Both the position numbers and the translations under genes were made by a program. The notes beneath the pieces were generated by a model. The model did not search any database and had not been told where the DNA came from. It saw only the letters and a program-made list of their open reading frames with translations. DNA of 64,000 nucleotides from Desulfosarcina ovata subsp. ovata (GTDB taxonomy: Bacteria; Desulfobacterota; Desulfobacteria; Desulfobacterales; Desulfosarcinaceae): NCBI RefSeq assembly GCF_009689005.1, contig NZ_AP021879.1, forward strand, positions 7,317,501-7,381,500, in the 5' to 3' direction. This document shows, one piece after another, positions 41,335-50,571 of this stretch. Numbering within the stretch: the first letter of the stretch is position 1; each line of letters opens with the position of its first letter.

Positions 41335-44300
41335 GCCAATCATACGGGCCTTCCGGAAAAGTCGCCCACTATTTCATTAATTCCAAACTGACGCCGCTGA
41401 TCATCATCGCCTCGATTTTGCTGGGGATGGCCGCCGTGGTGGCCCTTCCCCGGGAGGAGGAACCCCAGATCATCGTGCCCATGATCGACGTTTTCGTGCA
41501 GATGCCCGGGTCTAGTGCCGCCGAGGTGGAACAGCGCGTCACGCGGCCCATGGAGAAATTGCTTTGGGAGATCCCCGGCGTGGAGTACATTTACTCAACC
41601 AGCATGCCGGGCATGGCCATGGCCATCGTGCGCTTTTACGTCGGCCAGGATGAGGAAACATCCATCGTGCGGCTGCAATCCAAGCTGATGTCCAACATGG
41701 ACCGGATTCCCTGCTGCATCACGGAGCCGTTGATCAAACCGCGTTATATCGATGACGTGCCCATCCTTGCCCTGACTTTCTGGAGTGATGACCAGGTAGA
41801 GCCCTACCTACTGCGTCGCGTGGCTGCCGAAGTGGAGGATCAGGCCAAACGGGAACCCAATGTTTCGATCACCTCCCTGATCGGGGGAGAGGGCCGGCGG
41901 GTGGAGGTTCAGCTGGATCCGGTGCGCATGGCCGGGTACAAGCTGGATCCGGTGGCCGTATCCCGGATTGTTTTTGCCGCCAACCAGGCCACCGATGCGG
42001 GCAGCTATCCGTCAACCGAAGGCCAGATCGTCGTCCATACGGGCGGATTCATGAAAACCGCCGAGGATGTCCGCAATGTGGTGGTGGCGGCCCACCAGGG
42101 GCGGCCGGTCTACTTGGGGGATGTGGCCACGATTCAAGACGGACCGCCCCTGCCGGAAAATTATCTCTATTTCGGCACGGGACCGGCGGCTGACGAAAAG
42201 GGCATCGCCCCCGAGGTGGCCGGCCGGGCACCTTACCCGGCGGTGACCCTGACCCTGGCCAAACGCAAGGGCACCAATGCCATCAGTGTGGCCGAGAAAG
42301 TGCTGGCGCGGGTGGAATCCCTCAAAGGCACGGTGATTCCCGACAACGTGCATGTGACCATCACGCGCCATTACGGCGAAACGGCCAAGGAGAAGAGTGA
42401 CGAACTGCTCTGGCACATGCTCATCGCCGTGGTGTCGGTGACCATTTTGATCTGGTTCACCCTGGGGCACCGGGAGTCGGGCGTGGTGGCCTTTGCCATT
42501 CCGGTAACCCTGGCGCTGACCATGGCGGTCTTCTATTTGTATGGGTACACCCTCAATCGGATCACCCTGTTCGCCCTGATCTTCTCCATCGGGATCCTGG
42601 TGGACGACGCCATCGTGGTGGTGGAGAATATCGTGCGTCACTTTCGTCTGCCGGGCAACGAACACCGGCCGCGTGTCCAGGTGGCTGTCGAGGCCGTGGA
42701 TGAAGTTGGCAACCCGACCATTCTGGCCACCCTGACGGTGATCGCCGCCATTTTGCCCATGGCTTTTGTGGGCGGACTGATGGGGCCTTACATGCGGCCC
42801 ATTCCCGTGGGAGCCTCGGCGGCCATGGTTTTCTCCCTGATCGTGGCCTTCATCGTCACCCCCTGGGCCGCCTACCGTCTGCTGAAACGCGATGCACAGG
42901 GGGGCGGGCATGGTGACGGCCACGGATCGGAAGACTGGGCCACCCGGCTTTACCGTAACGTCATGGACCATCTGCTGCACAATCCCCGCTGGCGGTGGTC
43001 CTTTCTGATCGGCGTGGCGGTGTTGCTCCTGGGCGCCTGTGCCATGGTGGCCGTGGGGCTGGTCAAAGTGAAAATGCTGCCTTTTGACAACAAAAGCGAA
43101 TTCCAGGTGATGCTGGATATGCCGGAATCCGCTACCCTGGAGGATACCGCTGCCGCGGCTTTCGAGATGGGCGATTACCTGGCCACGGTCAACGAAGTGG
43201 TGGATTACCAGATTCACGTGGGTACTGCCGGACCCTTCAATTTCAACGGCCTGGTCCGCCATTATTACTTGCGGCATTCCCCCCATCTTGGCGATATCCA
43301 GGTTAACCTGGCCGGCAAGGGGCGCCGCAAGGAGCAGAGTCACGCCATTGCCAAGCGGGTACGCCCGCCCCTCAAAGCCATTGCCGACCGTTATGGTGCG
43401 CGCATCACCGTGGCCGAGGTACCGCCCGGCCCGCCGGTGGCGGCGACCCTGGTGGCCGAGGTGTATGGCCCCGATTACGACCGGCAGCGGGAACTGGCCC
43501 TGAAAATCCGAGACCTGTTCGAAGCAACCGACGGTGTCGTGGATGTGGACTGGTATATGGAAGAGGACCAGACCCGCTACCAGATCAAAGCCGACCAGGA
43601 GAAGGCCGCCCTGCACGGCATTAGTGTGGCCCACATCACCAAAACCCTGCAGGCGGCTCTCTCCGGTTCCCAGGCCGGCCTGCTGCATCAGCCACTCGAA
43701 AAAGAGAACGTGCCCATCGTGCTGCAACCGCCCCTGGCCATGCGGGCCGGACTGGATCTGCTCAAGGCCATCAACGTGAGTGCTGCCGACGGTCACCAGG
43801 TGGCGCTCTCCGATCTGGTCTCCGTGCGCAAGACACCCATGGACCGCAGCATTTACCACAAGAACCTCATGCCCGTGGTTTATGTGGTCGGCGATGTGGC
43901 CGGGGCCAAGGAGAGCCCGGTATACGCCATCTTGGAACTGCGCAAGAAAATCGACGCCATTACCCTGCCCGAAGGATACCGCATCGACCAGCACACGGCG
44001 TCGTTGCCCGACAGCGACCAGCGTTTTGCCATGAAATGGGATGGTGAGTGGCACATCACCTACGAGGTTTTTCGTGATCTGGGAATCGCTTTCGCCGTGG
44101 TGATGGTGCTGATCTTCGTTCTGGTGGTGGGCTGGTTCCAGTCCTTCTCCACGCCGGTGACCATTATGATGGCGATTCCCTTTTCGCTGATCGGCATCCT
44201 GCCGGCCCACTGGGCCATGGGCGCCTTTTTCTCGGCCACCTCAATGATCGGGTTTATTGCCGGAGCCGGTATCGTGGTGCGCAACTCCATCATCCTGGTG

Positions 44301-44603
44301 GATTTTATCGAACTGCGCCTGGAACAGGGGGCGCCGCTGGATCAAGCCGTGATCGATGCCGGGGCCGTGCGCTTCCGGCCCATGATGCTTACTGCCGCCG
44401 CCGTGGTGGTGGGGGCCTCGGTGATTCTGTTTGATCCCATTTTTCAGGGGCTGGCCATCTCGTTGATGGCCGGTGAGGTGGCATCCCTGCTCTTCTCGCG
44501 CATGACGGTGCCGATTCTCTATTTTCTGGACAAACGCTGGGAGTTCGCCCATGGCCATGGCGGATCCGGACACGCTCACCGGACTGGTGACACGGACGCA
44601 TGA
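41331..44603 (+). CDS. RND-family efflux pump inner-membrane protein
   Basis: A 1090-residue AcrB/MexB-superfamily transporter with the usual 12-segment, two-porter-domain plan. TM1 is at about 17-37. The TM2-TM6 block includes IFSIGILVDDAIVVVENIVRH, with the proton-relay Asp pair DD in TM4. The C-terminal half has GFIAGAGIVVRNSIILVDF. It differs from typical HAE1 pumps in a Gly/His-rich cytoplasmic loop (GGGHGDGHGS, about 524-533) and a His-rich C-terminal tail (HGHGGSGHAH), which could bind metal ions. Substrate cannot be assigned; metal or lipophilic compounds are both possible. It is sandwiched, with ATGA overlaps on both sides, between the adaptor and the cation/calcium exchanger. Confidence 0.92.
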   Translation: MSQSYGPSGKVAHYFINSKLTPLIIIASILLGMAAVVALPREEEPQIIVPMIDVFVQMPGSSAAEVEQRVTRPMEKLLWEIPGVEYIYSTSMPGMAMAIVRFYVGQDEETSIVRLQSKLMSNMDRIPCCITEPLIKPRYIDDVPILALTFWSDDQVEPYLLRRVAAEVEDQAKREPNVSITSLIGGEGRRVEVQLDPVRMAGYKLDPVAVSRIVFAANQATDAGSYPSTEGQIVVHTGGFMKTAEDVRNVVVAAHQGRPVYLGDVATIQDGPPLPENYLYFGTGPAADEKGIAPEVAGRAPYPAVTLTLAKRKGTNAISVAEKVLARVESLKGTVIPDNVHVTITRHYGETAKEKSDELLWHMLIAVVSVTILIWFTLGHRESGVVAFAIPVTLALTMAVFYLYGYTLNRITLFALIFSIGILVDDAIVVVENIVRHFRLPGNEHRPRVQVAVEAVDEVGNPTILATLTVIAAILPMAFVGGLMGPYMRPIPVGASAAMVFSLIVAFIVTPWAAYRLLKRDAQGGGHGDGHGSEDWATRLYRNVMDHLLHNPRWRWSFLIGVAVLLLGACAMVAVGLVKVKMLPFDNKSEFQVMLDMPESATLEDTAAAAFEMGDYLATVNEVVDYQIHVGTAGPFNFNGLVRHYYLRHSPHLGDIQVNLAGKGRRKEQSHAIAKRVRPPLKAIADRYGARITVAEVPPGPPVAATLVAEVYGPDYDRQRELALKIRDLFEATDGVVDVDWYMEEDQTRYQIKADQEKAALHGISVAHITKTLQAALSGSQAGLLHQPLEKENVPIVLQPPLAMRAGLDLLKAINVSAADGHQVALSDLVSVRKTPMDRSIYHKNLMPVVYVVGDVAGAKESPVYAILELRKKIDAITLPEGYRIDQHTASLPDSDQRFAMKWDGEWHITYEVFRDLGIAFAVVMVLIFVLVVGWFQSFSTPVTIMMAIPFSLIGILPAHWAMGAFFSATSMIGFIAGAGIVVRNSIILVDFIELRLEQGAPLDQAVIDAGAVRFRPMMLTAAAVVVGASVILFDPIFQGLAISLMAGEVASLLFSRMTVPILYFLDKRWEFAHGHGGSGHAHRTGDTDA

Positions 44604-45568
44604 TCGTCATCCTTTTCCTGCTCATGGCCGGTTTCGTGGTTCTGATCAAGGGGGCCGACATCTTTGTCGACGGGGCCGCCCACCTGGCCCGGACGCTTGA
44701 TGTCTCGCCCATGATCATCGGGTTGACCGTGGTGGCTTTCGGCACCTCGGTCCCGGAACTGTTTGTCAACATCGCCGCCAGCGTCGGTGGTGACACGGAT
44801 ATTGCCCTGGGCAACGTGATGGGCAGCAACATCGCCAACGGGCTGCTCGTCCTGGGGATCTCGGCCCTGATCCGCCCCCTGCAGATCTTCCGGAAAACGG
44901 TCTGGCAGGCGATCCCTTTCAGCCTGCTGGCTGCGATTATGTTGTGGGTTCTGGCCAATGATGTCTTCGTCGACGGCAGTTTTTTTTCGATCCTCAGTCG
45001 CTCGGACGGATGGGTCCTGCTGGGTTTTTTTACCGTTTTCATGGCCTATTCGGCGGCAGTTATCGCCCCGGTTGACGGGTTGCCGCCCGTGGATCCGGTT
45101 CCCCCGGAAAAAGCCGCCGCGGTGGCCCTGAAAATGGCCTTTGGCTTTTGCGGCCTGCTATTCGGGTCGCGCTGGATCGTTGACAGCGCCGTGGCCCTGG
45201 CCGATCGCCTGGGGGCGCCCCGGGTCGTGGTCGGACTGACGGTGGTGGCGTTGGGGACCTCCCTGCCCGAGCTGGCCACATCGGTAGCGGCTGCCCGACG
45301 CGGGGCTGCGGAGATAGCCGTGGGCAATGTGGTGGGGTCCAACATCTTCAACATCCTTTTCGTGTTGGGGATCAGCGCCGTGATCAGGCCGCTGCCGGTG
45401 AATCCCGCGGCCAATATGGATTTGGCCATGCTGACGGCCACCAGTGTGCTGCTGGTTGTCTTTCTGTTTGCCGGCCAGGTGCGGGTTATGGGCCGCCGGG
45501 AAGGAGGACTGGCGCTTTTCCTGTATGTGCTATACACTGGGTATCTGGTCTATCCGTTATTTTTTTAG
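44600..45568 (+). CDS. Calcium/sodium antiporter (CaCA family, YrbG-like)
   Basis: A 322-residue exchanger with two inverted repeats of five membrane segments. Each carries the alpha-repeat signature: IIGLTVVAFGTSVPELFVNI with GNVMGSNIANGLLVLG in the first, VVGLTVVALGTSLPELATSV with GNVVGSNIFNILFVLG in the second. These contain the ion-coordinating Glu and Asn residues. Length and order match bacterial K+-independent CaxA/YrbG. The start codon overlaps the RND stop (ATGA), so it belongs to the same operon, which is unusual and suggests coupling of efflux with cation homeostasis. Confidence 0.92.
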   Translation: MIVILFLLMAGFVVLIKGADIFVDGAAHLARTLDVSPMIIGLTVVAFGTSVPELFVNIAASVGGDTDIALGNVMGSNIANGLLVLGISALIRPLQIFRKTVWQAIPFSLLAAIMLWVLANDVFVDGSFFSILSRSDGWVLLGFFTVFMAYSAAVIAPVDGLPPVDPVPPEKAAAVALKMAFGFCGLLFGSRWIVDSAVALADRLGAPRVVVGLTVVALGTSLPELATSVAAARRGAAEIAVGNVVGSNIFNILFVLGISAVIRPLPVNPAANMDLAMLTATSVLLVVFLFAGQVRVMGRREGGLALFLYVLYTGYLVYPLFF

Positions 45569-45584
45569 CGGGAAAGGTGGTGTC

Positions 45585-47243
45585 ATGCGGACCCTCAATC
45601 TCACCCCTCTTGCCCGGGAGGTGCTGCAGAAACGATACCTGGCGCGGAACTATCGGGGCGAGACCATTGAAACCCCGGCCGATCTTTTTGACCGGGTGGC
45701 CTGGACCGTGGCCGAGGCGGACCGGCTTTTCGATGCCGGCGCTGCGGTGGGGGAGACGGCCGCCCGCTTCGAGTCGGCCATGACCTCCCTGGAGTTTCTG
45801 CCCAATTCCCCCTGCCTGATGAACGCCGGAAGGCCCCTGGGCCAGTTGGCGGCCTGTTTTGTACTCCCGGTGGAGGATAATCTGGAATCGATTTTCCAGA
45901 GCCTCAAGGATGCCGCCCTGATTCATCGCACCGGCGGCGGTACCGGATTTTCCTTTGGTCGTCTGCGCCCGACCGGTGACACCATTTTCCCTGCTTCCGG
46001 CGTAACCGGCGGGCCGGTTTCCTTTATCCGGCTTTTCGACTCGGCCACCCATCTGATCGACCGCAACCGGATCCGGCCTGGCGCCAACATGGGCGTTCTG
46101 CATGTCAGCCATCCGGACATCGAGACCTTCATCACGGCCAAGCGCGATCATGGCCTGCTGCGCAATTTCAACCTTTCCGTGTCATTGGATGATCATTTCA
46201 TCGACTGCGTGAGGGCTGACCGGGACTACCCGTTGGTCCATCCGCGCACCGGTGCCATCGTCAAGCACCGGTCCGGCGTGGCCCTGCTGCAGCTGATGGC
46301 CGAAAGCGCCTGGGCGACCGGCGATCCGGGCATCCTGTTCATCGACCGCATCAACCGGGCCAATCCCACGCCGGAACAGGGGCTTCTGGAAGCCACCAAC
46401 CCTTGCGGCGAGCAACCGCTGCTGCCCCATGAATCGTGTACCCTGGGGTCGATCAACCTGACCCGCATGCTCAATGGCACGACCCTCGACACCGGCAAAC
46501 TGGAATCGACGGCCCACCTGGCCGTCCATTTTCTGGACAACGTGGTGGAGGTCAACCGCCATCCGACGGCCCAGACCGAGGAGTGGAGCCGAATGAACCG
46601 CAAGATCGGTCTGGGGGTGATGGGCTTTGCCGACATGCTGATCCTCATGGGCATCCCTTACCAGAGCCGGCAGGCCGTGGAGTTGGCCGAATCGATCATG
46701 TCGTGTATTCAGCGGGCCGCCGAGGATGCGTCGGCCGAACTGGCGGCCAGAAGGGGAAACTTCCCGGCTTTTCACCGGAGCGTTTTTCCGGCGCGCGGAG
46801 TCAAACGACGCCGCAATGCCACCCTGACTACCGTGGCACCGACCGGTACCATCAGTATCCTGGCCGGTGTGAGCAGCAGTGTCGAACCCGTATTTGCCTT
46901 TGACGGGCAACGCCGCATCGCCGGTGAACGATACACCGACCTGCATCCCATCTATGCCCGCTACCGGCGCGAGGGGCGGCCCATCGACAAAACGATTTTT
47001 CAGACCGCCTGGGACGTTTCGCCCCACTGGCACCTGAAAATTCAGGCCGCGTTTCAGAAATATACCGACAACGCCGTTTCCAAAACGGTCAACCTGCCCG
47101 AAACCATCACGGCGGAAAAGATTCGTGACCTGTTCATGGATGCGGCCGGGATGGACCTCAAGGGGGTTACCGTCTACCGGGACCAGTCGCATCCGGATCA
47201 GATCCTCTCGGCCTGTTCGTTGAAAAACGAGGAGTGTTCGTGA
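45585..47243 (+). CDS. nrdJ: Adenosylcobalamin-dependent (class II) ribonucleotide reductase
   Basis: A 552-residue class II reductase converting ribonucleotides to deoxyribonucleotides with B12 instead of a radical-generating subunit. Substrate-site elements match the family: C91 (LAACFVL) and C285 (HESCTLGS) as the redox pair, and N272-C274-E276 (NPCGE) carrying the thiyl radical cysteine and proton acceptors. The phosphate-binding loop is TVAPTGTIS. The usual N-terminal ATP-cone is absent and the C terminus is short, ending CSLKNEEC plus Ser, a possible CX6C shuttle pair in place of the longer zinc-like tail of many homologues. The ATG at 45585 follows the antiporter stop by 16 bp; the frame opens earlier but overlaps that gene. 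Confidence 0.92.
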   Translation: MRTLNLTPLAREVLQKRYLARNYRGETIETPADLFDRVAWTVAEADRLFDAGAAVGETAARFESAMTSLEFLPNSPCLMNAGRPLGQLAACFVLPVEDNLESIFQSLKDAALIHRTGGGTGFSFGRLRPTGDTIFPASGVTGGPVSFIRLFDSATHLIDRNRIRPGANMGVLHVSHPDIETFITAKRDHGLLRNFNLSVSLDDHFIDCVRADRDYPLVHPRTGAIVKHRSGVALLQLMAESAWATGDPGILFIDRINRANPTPEQGLLEATNPCGEQPLLPHESCTLGSINLTRMLNGTTLDTGKLESTAHLAVHFLDNVVEVNRHPTAQTEEWSRMNRKIGLGVMGFADMLILMGIPYQSRQAVELAESIMSCIQRAAEDASAELAARRGNFPAFHRSVFPARGVKRRRNATLTTVAPTGTISILAGVSSSVEPVFAFDGQRRIAGERYTDLHPIYARYRREGRPIDKTIFQTAWDVSPHWHLKIQAAFQKYTDNAVSKTVNLPETITAEKIRDLFMDAAGMDLKGVTVYRDQSHPDQILSACSLKNEECS

Positions 47244-47335
47244 AAAATGGGGGGGATCGGATGAAAGGGACCCTTCTGAATCAATCCCTACCCCCTAAAT
47301 GGCTAAACCGCTAAATGCCTAACCTGGAGGCACCC

Positions 47336-48895
47336 ATGGACCGAAACCAGTCGCTTGATACCTTGAAGACGTATGAGGGGTATTGGGACATGATCGTGAT
47401 TGGCGGTGGGGCCACCGGCCTGGGGTGTGCCTTGGATGCCGTTTCACGGGGGTACAAGACCCTTCTGGTGGAACAGCACGACTTTGCCAAGGGCACATCC
47501 AGCCGCAGCACCAAGCTGATTCATGGTGGCGTGCGCTACCTGCAGCAGGGCAATGTGTCACTGGTGCTCGAAGCACTTCACGAACGGGGACTGCTTATGC
47601 AAAACGCCCCGCACCTGGTGCAGAACCAGTCGTTTATCGTTCCCAACTATGAGTGGTGGAACGGGCCGTTTTACGGTGTCGGTCTCAAGGTCTACGACCT
47701 TCTGGCCGGCCGGTTGGGCCTGGGGCCGTCCAAGTGGCTTTCCAAAACCGAGACCCTGGCGCGGATCCCCACATTGGAGCCGAACCGGCTGCACGGTGGT
47801 GTGATCTACCATGACGGCCAGTTTGACGATGCCCGTCTGGCGGTCAATCTGGCCCAGTCCATTGCCGATACCGGAGGGGTTCCCCTCAACTACATGCAGG
47901 TCACCGGTCTGGCCCATTCGGGCAATATGGTGGATGGGGTAACTCTGAAAGACACCCTGTCCGGCGCGTCCCATGAGGTTCGCGGCCGGGTGGTGATCAA
48001 TGCCACCGGCATTTTCACCGACCATATCCTGCGTATGGACCAGCCTGGCGCAAAACCCCTGATCGTTCCCAGCCAGGGGATTCACCTCGTGCTGGACAAG
48101 CGCTTCCTGAAGGGCGATACCGCCATCATGGTTCCCCAGACCGAGGATGGACGGGTGCTGTTTGCCGTGCCCTGGCACAACCGGGTACTGGTGGGAACCA
48201 CGGACACACCGGTGGCCGAGGCCAGTCTGGAACCGCGCCCCCTGGCCTCGGAGATCGAATTCATCCTCAAGCATGCCGCCCAGTATATGGTCGAGGACCC
48301 TTCCCGCGAGGATATCCTGTGCGTGTTCGCCGGCATCCGGCCGCTGGTGGGGACCAGCGATGGCAAAAAAACCGCCTCGATCTCCCGGGACCACCATCTG
48401 GAGGTCTCCCCGTCAGGCCTGGTGACCATTGCCGGGGGAAAATGGACCACCTATCGCAAGATGGCGGAAGATACGGTCAACCAGGCGGCCCAGATCGCCG
48501 GACTTCCCGAAAGCGACTGCCCCACCCGCAAGCTGCGCATTCACGGATGGCTGAAAAACATCGACCCCCAGGATCCGCTGTGCGCCTACGGTTCCGATGC
48601 GGTGTTGATCCGGCGGATCATCGATGCGCAGCCCGAAATGGGGGAACGGCTTCACGATCGCCTGCCCTATTGCAAAGCCGAGGTGGTGTGGGCGGTGCAA
48701 AACGAGATGGCCCGGACCCTCGAGGATGTGCTTGCCCGGCGAACCCGCGCATTGATTCTGGATGCGGCGGCCAGCATGGCGATGGCCGAGGCCGTCGCCG
48801 GCATCATGGCCGACGTGCTGGGACGGGACGCGGCCTGGATCCGGCAGCAAACCGATGGATTCATGGCCCTGGCCCGGGGCTACCTGCCGGATTGA
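47336..48895 (+). CDS. glpD: FAD-dependent glycerol-3-phosphate dehydrogenase
   Basis: A 519-residue GlpD/GlpA-type flavoprotein oxidising glycerol-3-phosphate to dihydroxyacetone phosphate and passing electrons to quinone. The dinucleotide-binding motif IGGGATGLGCALDAVSRG lies at about 19-36, followed by the family signature SSRSTKLIHGGVRYL (about 54-68). The substrate-proximal VLVGTTDTP and the FAD-closing AGGKWTTYRKMAEDTV are present, plus a helical C-terminal DAO_C domain. It has no iron-sulfur tail. ATG at 47336 has a CTGGAGG site; the in-frame 47315 start lacks one. It could feed lipid-derived or glycerol electrons into respiration. Confidence 0.93.
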   Translation: MDRNQSLDTLKTYEGYWDMIVIGGGATGLGCALDAVSRGYKTLLVEQHDFAKGTSSRSTKLIHGGVRYLQQGNVSLVLEALHERGLLMQNAPHLVQNQSFIVPNYEWWNGPFYGVGLKVYDLLAGRLGLGPSKWLSKTETLARIPTLEPNRLHGGVIYHDGQFDDARLAVNLAQSIADTGGVPLNYMQVTGLAHSGNMVDGVTLKDTLSGASHEVRGRVVINATGIFTDHILRMDQPGAKPLIVPSQGIHLVLDKRFLKGDTAIMVPQTEDGRVLFAVPWHNRVLVGTTDTPVAEASLEPRPLASEIEFILKHAAQYMVEDPSREDILCVFAGIRPLVGTSDGKKTASISRDHHLEVSPSGLVTIAGGKWTTYRKMAEDTVNQAAQIAGLPESDCPTRKLRIHGWLKNIDPQDPLCAYGSDAVLIRRIIDAQPEMGERLHDRLPYCKAEVVWAVQNEMARTLEDVLARRTRALILDAAASMAMAEAVAGIMADVLGRDAAWIRQQTDGFMALARGYLPD

Positions 48896-48960
48896 TCGTT
48901 GATTCAACCTTGGGCGTCGCCAATTTTCTCCTGAACGGTGGAATTTGATTGAGAGGCCCC

Positions 48961-49944
48961 CTACTGAACACAGCGGCCAATGGATCCGGGCGCACATTTT
49001 TTGCCATTGGTCCAGATGGCGCCCACCAGGTAGGCATCGTTGAATATTGCGGCGCTGATGTTGGCCCCGGCCAGATTGGCTCCTGTCAGGTTGGCGCCGG
49101 AAAAGTCGGCATGGCTGAGATTGGCCAGTTTCAGGTTGGCAACGGAAAGATCGGCATCGGTCAGCCGGGCGGCGGAGAGATCGGCTCCCAGCATGACCGC
49201 GGTCTTCAGATCGGCGTTGTCCAATTGCGCCTCCGTCAGAATCGCATGTACCATCAGCGCTCCCCGCAGATAGGCGCCGGAGAAATCACTGCCGGAGAGG
49301 TCCGCCTCGGTGAAGTCCGCCTCCATCAGATGGCTTCCTTGAAAATGGCTCCGGCGGGCCACGACCCGGGTCAGATTGGCCCTGGCCAGATCGGCCGCCG
49401 TCAATTGTGCGGCGGAGAGATCGGCGCGACTCATGTCCGCCCCCTTGAGGAAGGCGCCGGTCAAATCCTGCTGCCCCAGGGTCGCCGCTTTCAGATTGCA
49501 GCCCGGGCACTGGCTGATCTCCATCAGCATTGCAGTGGCCGGTGTCAGGCAGCGTCCCACCGACGATGCACCGCAGGTCTGGCCGTTAACCCAGGTGGCA
49601 TGGGTCAATCGGGCCTCTTCAAAATGGGCATAACGGGTGTCGGCATTGGTCAGGTTGGCTCCTTCCAGGTTGGCGCTGGAAAGATTGGCGGTCTGCAGAT
49701 AGGCACCGGTAAGATCGGCCCCGGCCAGATCGGCCCCCGATAAGTCCACACCACTCAAATCGCACAGGCGGCAGCTGCGGCTGGCCTCCAGGCGCTGGCG
49801 CAGGCTCTTGGGCGTCAGCAGTCGCCCGAGCAGGCCCAGAACCACCATCAGGACCAATGCGGCGGTAATACCCACAGCCAGTTTTTTCAGGTTCCAAACC
49901 ATGATTATTCTGCGAAATGGATCAGCTGACAGCGTTTTTTTCAT
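48961..49944 (-). CDS. Membrane-anchored pentapeptide-repeat protein
   Basis: A 327-residue protein with one membrane segment at about 21-43 and a long run of A(D/N)LxX pentapeptides (about 55-125 and 165-305), predicting a right-handed quadrilateral beta-helix outside the anchor. Two similar cysteine-bearing modules interrupt and close the helix: TWVNGQTCGASSVGRC (about 129-144) and WTNGKKCAPGSIGRC (about 311-325). They probably form disulfides and cap the helix. The start overlaps the stop of the 7TM-like gene by one base (TAATG), so the two are translationally coupled. Function unknown; a role in signal reception with the membrane partner is possible. Confidence 0.85.
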   Translation of the reverse strand: MKKTLSADPFRRIIMVWNLKKLAVGITAALVLMVVLGLLGRLLTPKSLRQRLEASRSCRLCDLSGVDLSGADLAGADLTGAYLQTANLSSANLEGANLTNADTRYAHFEEARLTHATWVNGQTCGASSVGRCLTPATAMLMEISQCPGCNLKAATLGQQDLTGAFLKGADMSRADLSAAQLTAADLARANLTRVVARRSHFQGSHLMEADFTEADLSGSDFSGAYLRGALMVHAILTEAQLDNADLKTAVMLGADLSAARLTDADLSVANLKLANLSHADFSGANLTGANLAGANISAAIFNDAYLVGAIWTNGKKCAPGSIGRCVQ

Positions 49945-50369
49945 TATTTTGATGATTGTCCGTCTTTATGCCGGCATTCGATTTCAAATGCGCTATCCGT
50001 TTCGATCCAGGTGTGTGACCAGATCAGATGGTGGTGGTCGTTGGTATAGACGCCAATGACGATCAGCACGGGAACAACAATCAGACTCCCGCCGCGCAGG
50101 CCGGAAATCCAGGCCGTTCTTCCGGAAAGAACCATGGCAAAACGGAAAAACAGGAGGCCGACCCAGGCGGCGCCCAGATATTCCCGGCGGACCCAGGTCA
50201 GCTTGGCTGTAAGACCGCTGACCCTCAGTTCCATTCCGTAGCAAAATGACCAAACCGCCACCGCAGCCAGAAGCAGGATCAATTCCCGTGAACTGGGCGT
50301 CTGCCGTCGGGGAATCAGATAAACGATCAGCGCCAGACAGATGACTGCGGCGACAAAGGTGTGCTGCAT
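49944..50369 (-). CDS. Truncated histidine-kinase-type 7TM sensor domain
   Basis: About 141 residues matching the first part of the HisKA 7TM input domain: a hydrophobic start, LAAVAVWSFCYGMELRVSGL, LTWVRREYLGAAWVGLLFF and VIGVYTNDHHHLIWS. The family has seven segments followed by PAS/GGDEF/kinase domains; here only about four segments remain before a short hydrophilic end. Starts in doubt: the ATG at 50369 lacks a clear ribosome binding site and the frame is open to 50546. Its stop is coupled to the pentapeptide-repeat gene (TAATG), which could mean that the shortened sensor was repurposed rather than simply broken. Confidence 0.6.
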   Translation of the reverse strand: MQHTFVAAVICLALIVYLIPRRQTPSSRELILLLAAVAVWSFCYGMELRVSGLTAKLTWVRREYLGAAWVGLLFFRFAMVLSGRTAWISGLRGGSLIVVPVLIVIGVYTNDHHHLIWSHTWIETDSAFEIECRHKDGQSSK

Positions 50370-50571
50370 GAAGAGCGTTTGTAGATCGATTTCGAGCAAA
50401 TCCGTTTTTCTGCCCCTGTGCTTACCGTTTTTGTTAATGAATCCAGGTGATATTGACGGGCGTTTGCCGATCGGCCGAATTGAGTGCGATCGGCAGCCAG
50501 TCAGAGGCCAGATTAACCATTTCCGGCGGCGCAGATCAACCGCCAATTGTCAGCCGGGAATGGGCAACCCG
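50370..50571. other. Intergenic stretch
   Basis: About 200 bp between the DadA-like gene and the truncated 7TM gene, both on the minus strand. I see no clear promoter or terminator. Confidence 0.35.

Noticed and set aside
42012..44210. 732-codon minus-strand frame opposite the RND pump gene
   Set aside because: His/Gly/Gln-rich translation without domains, a typical antisense shadow of a GC-rich membrane protein gene.
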